Below are positions 36,110-47,700 of a stretch of 64,000 nt of DNA, in pieces (the first letter of the stretch is position 1; every line of letters starts with the position of its first letter). Where the stretch lies: assembly GCA_030686995.1 (NCBI GenBank), contig CM060708.1, positions 257,394,544 through 257,458,543 of the forward strand, written 5' to 3'. Under the pieces are notes generated by a model. It made no database searches. It had not been told where the DNA came from and saw nothing but the letters and a program-made list of their open reading frames with translations. The translations under genes and the position numbers were made by a program. This DNA is from Artemisia argyi. Taxonomy: Eukaryota; Streptophyta; Magnoliopsida; Asterales; Asteraceae.

Positions 36110-37213
36110 AGTTCAACTAAACAACTAACCCAAACAGTAGCTAGAGAAGATAATGGATAATAAGTTACAAACCTGTGAATTCAAATAAGAAGAGAAAACG
36201 TTTACAATTATTCATGTTGAATTTTAGGGCTCGAAATCACCTTTTTGGTACAGAAGAGCCAAAATATAATCTTGTGTATCCGGCATTCATTATTCTTAGG
36301 GCTGTAAACGAACTGCACGTTCAGTGAACATTTCATGAACCGTTTAGTAAAAAGTTCGTTTGTGTTCGTTTATTTATTAAATGAACGAATATGAACAATA
36401 TTTTACGATCGTTTAGTTAAATGAACGAACATGAACAAAAGTCACGTCCGTTTATTTATGTTCGTGAACATTCGATTATGTGTTCGTTAATGTTCATTTA
36501 TTTATTTATGTTCGTATATCATATCGTTTAATTGTATAATTTTAAAATTATTTTGTTCCAACAAAACAACACTTATAAAACAATATTAGATGCATAATTT
36601 AATAAAGTTTATGTTCGTTTTCTATGTTTATTTATGTTCGATCGTTTATGTCCATTTAGCGCTCGTTTAGTGTCTTAATAAACGAACATGAACAAAGTCA
36701 TTTTCTTAATAAACGAACATGAATAAGAAAATTTGTCCGTTTAAGTGTTTGTGTCTGTTTATTTGTCCGGTTAAAATTAAATGAACGAATTCGTGTTCGT
36801 CCGGTTCATTTTCAGCCCTAATTATTGTAATAAGGAGCTGTCATTAAAATGTGTGAGTTATGCATATCATGTCAACATGTTATCGTCCTTATTTCATGTT
36901 TGTAATCCTATTGAATTTAGGATAGAAAATCCATTTATAAGCTAAGAATTGTCTGGGAAGTGTTGCCACATAGTATATGATTAGTTATTATCTTATGATG
37001 TTAAAATTAAGAAGTTGTACGTATGAATGCATGCATAACTCGGTTACTTGCCTACATATTATTTCTAACTGAACCGATAGGTTGGCTTACAATGATGAGT
37101 AAATTTCATGTGATATGTTCATATTTTGTCTACATCATTTAGATATACTATTCAATGATGTTTACAACCAATCATTGATATGAGTTAAAAGAAAAAAATT
37201 GTAAAATAGCAAG
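36110..37213 (+). other. 3' flank of LOR copy 1
   Basis: Collinear with 57111-57573 downstream of copy 2 (for example CATATCATGTCAACATGTTA at about 36865 and 57218), except for the hAT-type insertion at 36297-36820 and other indels. No coding signal. Confidence 0.75.
36297..36820. mobile_element. hAT-type MITE with GTTCGTTTA-rich body
   Basis: The ends are TAGGGCTG and CAGCCCTA, with flanks ATTATTCT and ATTATTGT (8-bp duplication, one mismatch). Copy 2 has a single ATTAGTGT at about 57177 and no element, which confirms the borders. The 524-bp body is made of repeated 'TTTATGTTCGTTTA' and 'AAACGAACATGAA' motifs in both orientations. Confidence 0.85.
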
Positions 37214-37442
37214 CAGTGGCGAAGCTAGAAAATTTTGAGTGGGGGTCGGGATCTAAATTTTTTTTCCTAACGCTATTTTTCGGGTAATATGTTCGGGTCG
37301 GGTCAAAAATTAAATACTATTATTATAAAAAAAAAGTTTCAATCACTAAAAAACTAAACATTTGTCCAAGATAATTAAACATTAAAAATGAGACAAACGG
37401 TTGATACCTGGTTCGATCACTAAAAAACTAAACATATGTTCC

Positions 37443-37479
<37 letters not shown>

Positions 37480-37738
37480 GGGGTAAGTAAATAAGTAATG
37501 GATTTTAGTTTGAGATTTGGTTTATTAATGGATTTTAGTTTGGGTAGACGGGCTTATGTAAAATGTAATGGATAAAAATTTTATTGCTTAACATATACAA
37601 AAAAATTCACAATTAAAATGGGGGGTCAAAACCGAATATACCGAAATTTTTCTACACGAAAACTATATACCCCTACATCGCAAAAAAAATTTCGGGGGAT
37701 CGGGCGCCCCTCCCCGCCCCTACATAGTTGCGCCTCTG
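37214..37738. mobile_element. hAT-type non-autonomous element
   Basis: Terminal repeats are CAGTGGCGAAGC and, in reverse, CAGAGGCGCAAC. Perfect 8-bp target duplication ATAGCAAG lies at 37206-37213 and 37739-37746. Copy 2 reads ATTGCAAG once at the matching place (about 57565). A T-run of about 31 bases lies at 37446-37476. No transposase. Confidence 0.9.
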
Positions 37739-37829
37739 ATAGCAAGTAGAGAATTATTATTAAATGTCTTTTTGTGATAACACAAGTTTGATTATGTGTT
37801 GCTTATCGAAAAAGTAATCCTAACTTATC

Positions 37830-38600
37830 ATCTAACACTCCCCTGCAGTTAGCACGAGAGTTTTCCAGACCTACAAACTTGATAGAATGTTAGGAGGGTA
37901 CATAAGATAGGGGGGGGGGGGGGGGAAGGGTTCAGAACAACCCTATAGCGCGATGGCACATGAAGAATACAAACCCGACCCGTAATAACCATGGCACAAA
38001 CAAAATGAATATTGATTTCTATATGCTTCATCTGCTGATAACGCATAGAGTTAGCAGTCAAATAAATAGCATTGATGTTATCACAGTAGATCGATAAGAG
38101 TGGAAAACAATAATGGGAAATGTAATTCCTGAAGTAGATTACAAATCAAAGTAGTCTCAGCTACAATATTGGCAACACCATTGTATTCAGCCTAAACTCG
38201 ATCAAGATATAGTCTGTTGACGCTTAAAAGACCAAGAAAGGAGATTATTGCCTAAAAATACACAAGAGACCCACTATAAGAAGCAAACAACTTTAGTCCA
38301 AACTTCAAAGTACCACGAAGACACTAGAGAATGCGCTTGAGAACCGCCAAATGAGGCTCCCGAGGATCATGCATATAAGGCTTATTTGTTGAACTGAATT
38401 AGAAATATCGGAATGAGTAAATGTAAGATACTGCAAACCACCTGCGGATTTCGGTATAATAAACATGATTCCCGTCAGGACCAAGCTTGCACTCCGTATG
38501 AACATGAGTTTGGGTAGGATTATTGCCATTAGGTGCCAATAAAATAGTCGGGGATGAGGATGATGAGTCAATTTGTGTTTTATCCATGTGTCCAAAATCT
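37830..38600 (-). pseudogene. Ty1/copia pol relic (RT end and RNase H)
   Basis: Broken minus-strand frames read AGGLQYLTFTHSDISNSVQQ (38340-38450), matching copia RT C-terminal text ('LQYLT.TRPDI..AV'). Further on they read NSMRYQQMKHIEINIHFV and GRVCILHVPSRYRVV (37930-38060), matching the RNase H end ('KHIEID.HFVR...V.V.HVPS'). Many stops and an expanded G-run (37911-37926). The same relic lies beside LOR copy 2, so it predates the duplication. Confidence 0.75.
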
Positions 38601-38852
38601 TTTAATTCACTTTATTCCAACAATAACATTATTTTTAGTTTGAAAGGGGATTGGTACAACGAATAATTTTTGCAATTTGCTTATAACGACTATCTAAACC
38701 ATTTTATAACCAACAAAATAGTTACATCCATGTATATTCTTTTGTCTCTTAAGTTGGTCTTGAAACAATATATATTGATGTTACTTTTCCCTTTCCTCTA
38801 AAAAAGGAGGTGAAGACTTTTTAAAGAAAATTTTCTCCTCAATTCTCTTTCT

Positions 38853-38856
<4 letters not shown>

Positions 38857-38923
<67 letters not shown>
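38857..38923. repeat. (AT)n microsatellite, about 33 units
   Basis: Uninterrupted AT dinucleotides; self-complementary. Confidence 0.95.
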
Positions 38924-38926
<3 letters not shown>

Positions 38927-38999
38927 CATTTTATTCTTTTCTTTTCCCTCAAATTTTAGCTAAAAACACAATTAAAAAAAGTGGATAAAATTTTAAGAC

Positions 39000-39150
39000 A
39001 AACTGAAATAATATTAATGTCGACTACTAAAATAGTATGGAACAGCCGAGCAAGAATAGTATTTTATAAAATTGTTGGAATGACTGATCAAAAAGATACT
39101 TGAAAAACAATGTGTTCCCTATTGTATTAATCAAATGGTTGAGAAAGAAT
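39000..39150. repeat. Left part of repeat shared with 14.44 and 15.2 kb
   Basis: Matches text at 14445-14480 joined to 15205-15300, lacking the nuclease-domain ORF between them. Interrupted at 39151 by the Harbinger-like element and resuming about 40830-40990. Confidence 0.65.
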
Positions 39151-39384
39151 GGAGTAATAACACGAAATATCACCAACACCGCTGCCACGTCAGCGCCACA
39201 TCATTTTAACACACCAAATAACATAACACGAAAAACATCAGGAAATCATAACACCCAATAACACCACTTTTTACATATTTATAAATTCTACCCTAAACAA
39301 ATTCATTTATTAAACATTCAACCATTTTATTAATAAAACTAAACATTACATTAGGAAATAAAAACATTACAACTAAAAAAAAAA

Positions 39385-40491
39385 CTAGTTGTTTGACGGA
39401 CCGGTTGGCGGATGTTGCGAATGTTGCAAATTATATTTTTGTTTAATTATTTGTTTTTCCATTTTGATGAAATACGCCTCCTCCGGATCTACGTCACTCA
39501 TTTTCATACTAAGAAATCTAAATTCCTCCAAACGCGTAGTCGTCTCATCTTTCGTTCTTGCCGCGTCGTACGCCATTTGGGCCGCTTCCCGTCTAAGTTG
39601 AAGCTCGTTTGTCATAGAATCCAAGTTGCTTGATGCACTTCCCCCGGTACTAGTCGATGTATCGGACTTTTGTTTTTTCCCGGTGCGTGCTTTCCCGGGC
39701 GGACGTGGTCGTGCATCATGACCGAATAGCTCTTCGTTGCTTTGACCGGGGACATCTCCGGTTAAATCAATCGGTTCCGGCACGTCCCATTTTGGACATG
39801 CCCTCAAAATCAACCACGTTTACTCTTGAGCAGACGAAACACCTTTGTGTTCGTCACGATAAAATTGTCTAGCATGCCTCATATCATCATTATCACCTTC
39901 ACCACTTTTTGTGGTACATTTACCCCGTTTGTAACACGCTTCGAACTTTTGGCAATTTGCGTTCAACGTATGCCACTTGCTTGATAGCATATCTTTGTTA
40001 CGATTTTGAATTTTTTTTCGGTTGAACTCATTCATCACCCGATACCAAAACGTAATCGACTTTTGAGAAACTCCAACATTCTTATCCTCCGAAACGGCCA
40101 CCCAACACACGGCAAGTAAACATTCTTCTTCCGATGTCCAACGTAACGTAGTATTACTCACGTCGGGATTTTTTTCATCATATACTTGTGCGGTTTGGGT
40201 TTCTTTGGCTCTTTTTGACACCCGTTTACCTCCACGTTTTTGCTTTGGTGGAGATATATCTTCGGGCTCCACGGATGCCGCTTGTGAGGATTGGGTTTGT
40301 GGTGTTGGCGGTGTATGTTGCTCGGTTTGGGTTTGTTCGAAACTTTGTTGCCACATTAACATAAATTGTTGTTGTTGTTCGGGAGTGAAATTAAGTGGGT
40401 TAGGCATTGACGAAGATCCGACATTGTTCGAGTTAGGATTTCCAAAACCCATCATCAAGTTCATGAAACTTTGATCATCACGTCCCGACAT
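39385..40491 (-). pseudogene. Harbinger ORF1, trihelix/Myb-like protein with one stop
   Basis: Starts at MSGRDDQSFMNLMMGFG (Met complement 40489-40491). The Gln/Pro-rich N-terminus ends in a basic stretch (KQKRGGKRVSKRAKE). A SANT/trihelix-like domain follows (RWTSEEECLLAVCWVAVSED ... SITFWYRVMNEFN), then text like the NAM-associated C-terminal region (LRREAAQMAYDAARTKDE ... EAYFIKMEKQ). Such proteins are the DNA-binding partner of PIF/Harbinger transposases and are often misannotated as 'glutathione S-transferase T3-like'. One in-frame TAA (complement 39820-39822) splits 223 and 144 codons; everything else stays open. A longer upstream Met (40623) reads through a poly-Lys artefact and is rejected. 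Confidence 0.8.
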
Positions 40492-40554
40492 TTTTTTGGA
40501 TCGAATTTTATTTTTTTGTGGATCGTTTGTTTTTTTTTTTTTTGGACAGGAGGC

Positions 40555-40559
<5 letters not shown>

Positions 40560-40592
<33 letters not shown>
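40560..40592 (+). repeat. Poly(T) tract in Harbinger-like element
   Basis: About 33 T upstream of the minus-strand ORF1. Confidence 0.85.
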
Positions 40593-40593
<1 letters not shown>

Positions 40594-41614
40594 GGTTTTA
40601 GCAAATATAACCGTTGCAAACAACGGTCCATTTCAAACGTTCAAAATCCAATGGCAGGGGACGTTTTTGAACCAAGGAGAAACTATCATAATGTGCGTTA
40701 GTGTGGTAACGTGGAAGGCAACGCAGAGGGAAAAGAAGGAACTTGGAAATGGTGTTAACGCCGAAACGGCGTTGAAAACTTGACACCTATGCAAAAACGC
40801 CGTGGGTGCGTTATTACTCCCTCCCCTCTTACATCGGGCACATGCTATAGCGTCTCTGAAAATGTAAAACTTATACAGTAATATCTTAGAGTTAACTTTA
40901 CCTAAAAGAAATTTTCTAAGCCAAGCAGGAAAGCATAGCAGTTTATTTAAGATTCGATGCAAAAATCGTCGACATGGTTTAAACTTTATTAGATAAAGTT
41001 GTAGTTTTCTGGAAAGTAATGTTACACACATTATTAGATAAAGTTGTTATTTTCTAGAAAGTAAACTCTCACACATATACTCTAGAAGACACCGGCCTTT
41101 CAAGGGGAAAAAAAAATTTTTTTGAATGTAGACACCAACCTTAGATTGAACAAGTAGAATGCCCGCCGCGTTGCGGCGGATTTTTGCACCAGATTTCACT
41201 CTTTTTAACAACCTCCATGTCATGTCATTTGTTAGAAGGCTTATGTGGGCATGTACGCAGACCAATGAATTGACACAAAATCTTATATGGTGTGTTAGTA
41301 AACATCGACACACACTCTATCACTAACTCAACAATTATAGTCATAACTTTAAAAAGTGATAACTGTTATTCTGTCATAATTACTGTAGAAGACAGTGTTT
41401 GGATGTGCACTGTTTTAAAGGGTGTGAGAGTGAGGAATGTTTATCAAATACATAAAAGATCTGAAAACTAAAATGACATTCCAAATTTGATGATATGACT
41501 CATAAAAAATAAGAATGAGATTGATTCCAAATTTAAGATCTGATAATAAGAATCAGATAATACTTTCCAAAACGCAGTTCCAAACACCCCTTCGTAATAT
41601 TACAACATTACTAC

Positions 41615-41887
41615 CTTCGAAGTGGCTGCTGCTTCTTGTTTCAGTCTCTTAGATTCTAGTATTAGTTTTTCCATATGCATTTCTTCATATTCAGCCGCTA
41701 CGGGAGCAGATGCTTCCACCTTTTGGTCGTTTAAGATAGCTAATTTCCTCTTCTTCGATGCTGACATTAGTATTGTACCACAGATGGTTTCCGTATCACG
41801 CGCCAACAAAGGTGCAGCAAAACATCCTTGTACCCATTCGGCATGAGCAATATGCGCTGGGCGTCTATTCCTCCGAATGTTTAGATC
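41615..41887 (-). pseudogene. Exon with canonical splice sites, unrecognised protein
   Basis: The acceptor TTCTTGCAG and donor AAGGTAGTA bound an open 91-codon exon. It reads DLNIRRNRRPAHIAHAEWVQ ... RDTETICGTILMSASKKRKL ... EEMHMEKLILESKRLKQEAA. It is basic with a helical, charged C-terminal half. Family not recognised. It sits inside Helitron-like element F, so captured cargo is the simplest reading, but a real exon of a broken gene is possible. Confidence 0.4.
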
Positions 41888-44589
41888 CTGCAAGAACAAC
41901 AATATAAACACCAATAGCAATAAAAATATTTTGCATTAAAACCAATGTACTTTTGTTTTTGTACGTCTACCGGTAGATGGTTTTGTCTTATTTCAATCGT
42001 TTACAAAGCGTTAATCCTGACATTGATATATCAATCTACCATTTGTAATACTATTATCATTTATTGACAACCTTTTTTCGTCATGACATACCTGGTTGGA
42101 AATAGCTTCTACGAATACGCAGCTTTAATACATTTGAATGTTGTCGTTACTTCTTCCTGGTAATTTTACAACAACGCCTGACCAAGGCCAATTGTATACA
42201 AAGTTTAATGAGCGTATGTGAAAGAATTTGCATATAAATTCAAGGCTTTTGGAAAAATATGATCTAGGCATAAAGTTTCTTTACCCTAACCTCACAATAC
42301 CGGGAACTTGTGTTTTTCGCTCTTAGTCTTTGAATGCCCTACCATATAACACTTTGGCCAACTCTTTAGACCAATCATCCAAAAAAATTCCCGATTATCT
42401 ACACAATTTCCTTTTTGATCACATCTTTAATATGCAATTCCCAAACACCCATAAAGTACGCACCTACAGATATCCAAAGACTCACAATGTCAAAGACACC
42501 TTAAACTCATAACTCATCAAATTTTTAACATAGGTAATCATAGAAAAAACATGGAAAAAAAATTCATAAGTCATCCAGTTGGTTGGCTGAAATGGATCGA
42601 AATCCAGTCAGTAAGAATTTTGGGCTGCATTAATTTAGAAAGAAAAGACATAACATGTTTATGAGTGAACATACCTGCACAGCCCGAAGCCCACTCCATA
42701 GAAGTTGTGTGGTTAGGACCCTTATATAATCACGACATAGATGTACATGCTCGATTTTCCGTCCACAGGTTGTCGTTATATATTTCTGACCCATTTATTT
42801 ATGCAGGGCCAGATGTGGGTTGCTTTGTAACTAAAACATGCGCTATTAAAATTATGGCGTAGCCCATAATTAACACATAAGTGGTATATATAAATATAAA
42901 GACAGTGTTACTTTTTGTCCACGATAAAGATATCTCTTCTTTTTTATAGCTGTCCGCCTTTTTCCTTTTTCTCTAATATGTAACCTGGAAGGTTGAGAAG
43001 ACATGGTTATGATGGTCAATAGCTTACACAATAATCAATGAAAAAAAACAGATAAATGGCCATCATACCATTACGCATTACTCTGCTTGCTTGCCTTTAC
43101 AGTGTATTTTAGATACACCGTTACGGCCACCTGGAGTATTGTTCAAACAAACGAACATCAATATTACTTTTAGCAAAACGAATACAGAATAGTGTAAACT
43201 TGCCGCTCGTAAGAAAGGCCATAATTGCATCATTTGCTACTGTTGTGCTCAAACTTAAGCACGACCTGTAAGAAGACAGAGAAAATATATTAGCCAAAAT
43301 CCAGTTTCATAGAACAATTCATTTTCGTAGCATTATAACGTTACATTGAGCGTCACGTTTTCAACGCCCAAAGTCTCGTTCAACCTTAACTTTGGCACCC
43401 CCTATATGACTTAAAACATATAGATACCGTGTGTTCTGCAGCAGCTGGTTGAAGCTTCCTGCGTACCGCCACAGCTATTCAGGTCACCGATATGACAACC
43501 GCTATTCGTGACACTGCATGTCCTAAAAAATTTGAAGAAAAAACCATGGTCATAACGTGATTAATCACACTGGTTTAAACCAACCGACCGTAAATAATAC
43601 CAATAAAACTTTCGGTTTCAGTTAACTTACACTTCTTCGTTATCCTCGAATAACTGAAGCTTCATGCCGAGGTAATTTTTCTGCATTTTATCTACCTGTA
43701 GCAATATAACTGGAAGCTCTTTCTTGAAACTACTTGGTTTAGAAAAAAATCCAACGCCTTTTTAACGTTCACCTTCACATAAAACAAAAAAATTAGCGTA
43801 CAAAGTTAACAGAAACTATCTTTTTTGAATGTTTTATCTTTTATGAACAAATATTTAAAACATTTGCATCTTTAGTGGGTCAAAGGTAAGTTCAGTTAAA
43901 CCCAGTCTCTTATAGTAAGGGGAGGATCAGGTTGAGTTGACCACAATTTTTCCTTCTTTTATTAGTAAATTAAATTATGACCAAAACAACGATACTGTAA
44001 ATCTAAAAATAAATAATTCAGTAATCTCTGCAAGTAGACAAAATCGTAAATTGAATTTAAATATTGTGCCGAATAAAATCCTAGAACAAAAACCACATGA
44101 CGTACAACCAATGGTTCTGTGCCGGCACAGATTAGGATGTCCGTGTAATCTGAAATCACGCATAATCTACTCCCAGTCGTCCACTTTCTTTAAATAACTC
44201 ACTAATTCCGCAAATAATATTAATCAACCAAAACACATTATTAACTTAAGTAAACTGGTATGCAAGAATTTTGAACGGCAAACGTACCATTATTAATTCC
44301 TCCTTATTAGCCCATGTCACACGAAACTCATGGACCGAAAAAACTATGATATTTAGATGACCTCGCCTCAGTTACCGCAAAAGACGGGCTCGAAGATCAA
44401 ACCGCACCAACAAAAGTTGCAACAAACCTGTACAACACACTTGTAACCCTGAACAATTAAAGATCTTGATGTTCCTCTGGATCTTTGAATCAAACTTTTT
44501 GCATTCATGATGGATTTCAGATAAGAATGAGAGAGGCGGTGACATATCTCGTGACTTCTAAATGTGTGTAGAAAGTCGGTTTCTGAGTA

Positions 44590-44720
44590 CATTATTATTA
44601 TATATTATAATTATAATTATAATTATAATTATATTATAATTATAATTATATTATAATTATAATTAAAATTATAATTATAATTATATTATATTATAATTAT
44701 AATTATTATATTATATTATA
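44590..44720. repeat. ATTATA/ATTATAATT satellite-like AT repeat
   Basis: About 130 bp of A/T only, in 6-8 bp ATTATAAT units, self-complementary. Confidence 0.9.
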
Positions 44721-47700
44721 AATATATTAAAAGCCCGGGAGCGCTGTTGGCACACTTGCGCTTCAAAGAGTTGTTCAAAACAGTTGACTAAACAGTACCC
44801 CGTACAACCACTGAACAGCTGTTCATCGATTATTTCTCTATTCCCCTTCCGTTATTTCCCAGATATCTCCCAACCATTCTAGACCCTTCCCCTCCTCACA
44901 AAAAACACACACACGCCCACCCCTTCTTCTAATGCCATCTACTTCACTCTTCTGCTAATACGACCAACGCCGATCCCCTTCGTTGGCTTGGCCCATCGAT
45001 TACATGACTGTCATCATCGTTAAATTGACAATCTCGCCATCCTGGAAGGTCAGTGCTGACACTAATACTTATTATATATATATATATATTGATTTGGGGT
45101 CATTTAGGAATATATAGAGTTCTTGAATTTTAATGTGTTTTTTTTTGTGGGTTCTCGATTTCAGGTTGTACACCATTGATAACATCCGGTGCTTGCTATT
45201 TTTTTGGTAAGATCTACTTTTAATATACATCATCAACAGTTTCATTTTTTTTTTTTTTTTTGCTTAATTTACTTGCTTTGCTTTGCTTTGTTTGCTTCAA
45301 GATGGTTAGTAATTTTCTTATTTTTAAAATTCGGGATTTTGAATTTGGGTTTGATTTTGTGCGTTTTAAATTTAGAGTTTTTATTTGTTTATGATCTATC
45401 AAAGTGAAAATACTTTTTGATTATAGAAGAGGTAACCATGAGACTGCCTATTTGTGGCGTATGCATAGCTTATTATTATTATTTTTTTATTATTATTTTT
45501 TTTTTCGGGACTTATAAGCTTATCTCAAACTGAAAAAAACTCATAACCTCATTTTTCGGCTTATGAACTTATCGACTTGAGCTTCTCAAGTCTATAAGCT
45601 CAACGCCAAAAGGCAAAAAAACTGACCTTATGAGCTTTTTCAGTTTTAAACAAGTTTATAAGCCCCCCCAAAAAAAGAAGATAAACTAGACACCCACTAA
45701 ACAACCATACCCATCAAACATCACAAACTTAAACAAGAGAAGAACGCTTCCACAAGTTTAGACGCATTGAAGGGTTCCTCAAAGGGTTTCATGTGCTAAT
45801 GTTTCTACTATTGCTGCAAAAGATCCTACTGTCATGGTACATGAACAAGAAATGAAATTGACCTGTAGTCTTAATTTATGAATTTAGTAATCGCTGCGAT
45901 TGTCGGCGCAGGTTGGTGGGCTGTATTGACATGTCCCGGTAGGGAAAAAAACTTAAGAACATGTACCTTTTCCCATGTCGAAACGAATGTACGTGGTATC
46001 CATATATTGAAAGTTTGAAATTTCATTGTGATATGTAGATATTTAGTCTTAACAGCACATCCAAGCACCCTTTACCTGGTATCCATATTTACGATTATGT
46101 TTACGATTATTGCCTGGTAAAATGGAAATTTTAAATTTATAGATATTGTGTTTTGTTCTCTGTATAACACACATTAATATATGTTCAGGACTGGATTTAT
46201 TTTTTGCCACATTTTCAGGAGCTACAAGTACTACTATAAACATTGTAAATGACGTGCCTTCCCTGTTTGGTATGCAATCTCAAATCTGTAACATAAACAA
46301 GGTATTCATTTAATTTCGGTTTTGCTTATATGATCTTAAAGTTTGAATCTTATTTAATCAAAACACCATCCTCGATCAGGTTTAATTTGAAGCTAATGTT
46401 ATTGCTGTTTGTTTGGTAGGTAGGAAAGAAGATGATATGATGATGAATCAAGGAGCAGTTACTAATACAGTTACTACACTGGATAATAGTAGTAAATCAG
46501 TAATATTTCACTTGAGGTAAAATTTACAGCTTTTTTATATTGCGCGAATATATTGTGTTTTTTATTATAATTAGTTTGATTGATATGATTTACATTTTAG
46601 ATGGTTATCGTTTAGAATTGTATTATGGAGTAGTTAACTTTTTTATTTTGTTAAAATGTATCGTCTCGCACTAAAACAAAATAAAAACCTGGATAGATTA
46701 TTTGGCAACGCTGCCAAGTTATCGGATATATGAATGCTTAAAAATGTAACCAACCATCACTGGATAGATTATTTTCGTTATCACCTTCATGGGTAAGCTG
46801 TGTTTTTAACTTTGTTTTCTTTAGACTATCCAAGGGATTCGTTTGTTTTTGTCAAATTATATGTGATTTAAGTTGTTCATGAAGTTTAGACAAGTCATGG
46901 GATATATGAGTAGTTGTAGATGAATATATGAATCTAATGTTAAGCAAATACAATAGATTATCAGTTGACTGTAAAGGGGAAAAATTGTTGGCAGGTCATA
47001 ATTGTGAAGCGTCTCGGGCATAAGTCGTGCAAGCATGTTTAGATTATTTCACCAGCGCAAAGAAACACAGCCTGCAAAGAAGCAAAGAGAAAACAAAACC
47101 AAAGTAACTTCTAAAACTATAATTGCTTTAAGATTATTTGACATTAATAAACATTATAAAGTTTGGAAGAATTGGATTCAATATTAATGTATCTTAATGC
47201 TCTGTTATGTTTCTGATTGAATCAGGTAGTCAGACAGACAACGACCGCCATCGTCTGTGGACACCCACTAAAATGCCTCATTAGTCACAGGTACTAAATT
47301 TTGTTTGTTGTATCAGTTTGTAAAAGATTATAGTTATATACTTATTGGTATGAAACCGTGATAAAATGTCGGTCCTTTTTAGAATCATCCACATAAAAGT
47401 TTAAAAAAAAACATGGTTTGCTTATATGACTTGAGGTGAATTCTATGTAACATTTTCTTTGAAAAACAATAGAAGAAAAAAAAATACATACAAAGTAGCT
47501 CACGAGTACGTGGTTTACAAATAGTGACTTTAGGATAATGAAATACAGTATGAAACAATTACGTTGGAATAACGGAAGTCTCACAAATAGTCACAGCCAT
47601 ATCACATTATACAAAATAATACACAACTTTTCATTCAGCTATATTGATATGATCATAGTAAAATAATTACGCATCTTAAGAATCTTTATAAGTATGTAAT

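Larger units (their letters stand above)
39151..40820 (-). mobile_element. PIF/Harbinger-like element carrying only ORF1
   Basis: The ends share the inverted repeat GGAGTAATAACRC (left GGAGTAATAACAC, right read in reverse GGAGTAATAACGC). It contains a Myb/SANT-type ORF1 but no DDE transposase (1.67 kb). The related repeat at 15240-15470 lacks it. A clean 3-bp TWA duplication was not resolved, so the exact ends are uncertain and the superfamily rests on ORF1. Confidence 0.6.
41154..44720 (-). mobile_element. Helitron-like element F with exon-like cargo
   Basis: The minus-strand 3' end has the hairpin CCGCCGCAACGCGGCGG, then GCATTCTAC followed by T. This is related to the canonical CTAG end at 50927, though here the last four bases read CTAC. 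The body contains spliced-looking minus-strand exon pieces. The 5' end is not defined; it probably lies before or inside the ATTATA satellite. Beyond 41615-41887, pieces near 43440-43520, 43630-43690 and 44380-44560 look exon-like but unrecognised; 41920-43430 otherwise shows nothing I can name. Confidence 0.45.

Noticed and set aside
40205..40783. Plus-strand frames rich in Cys/Gly and poly-Phe
   Set aside because: Shadows of the Harbinger ORF1 and of the T-run beside it.
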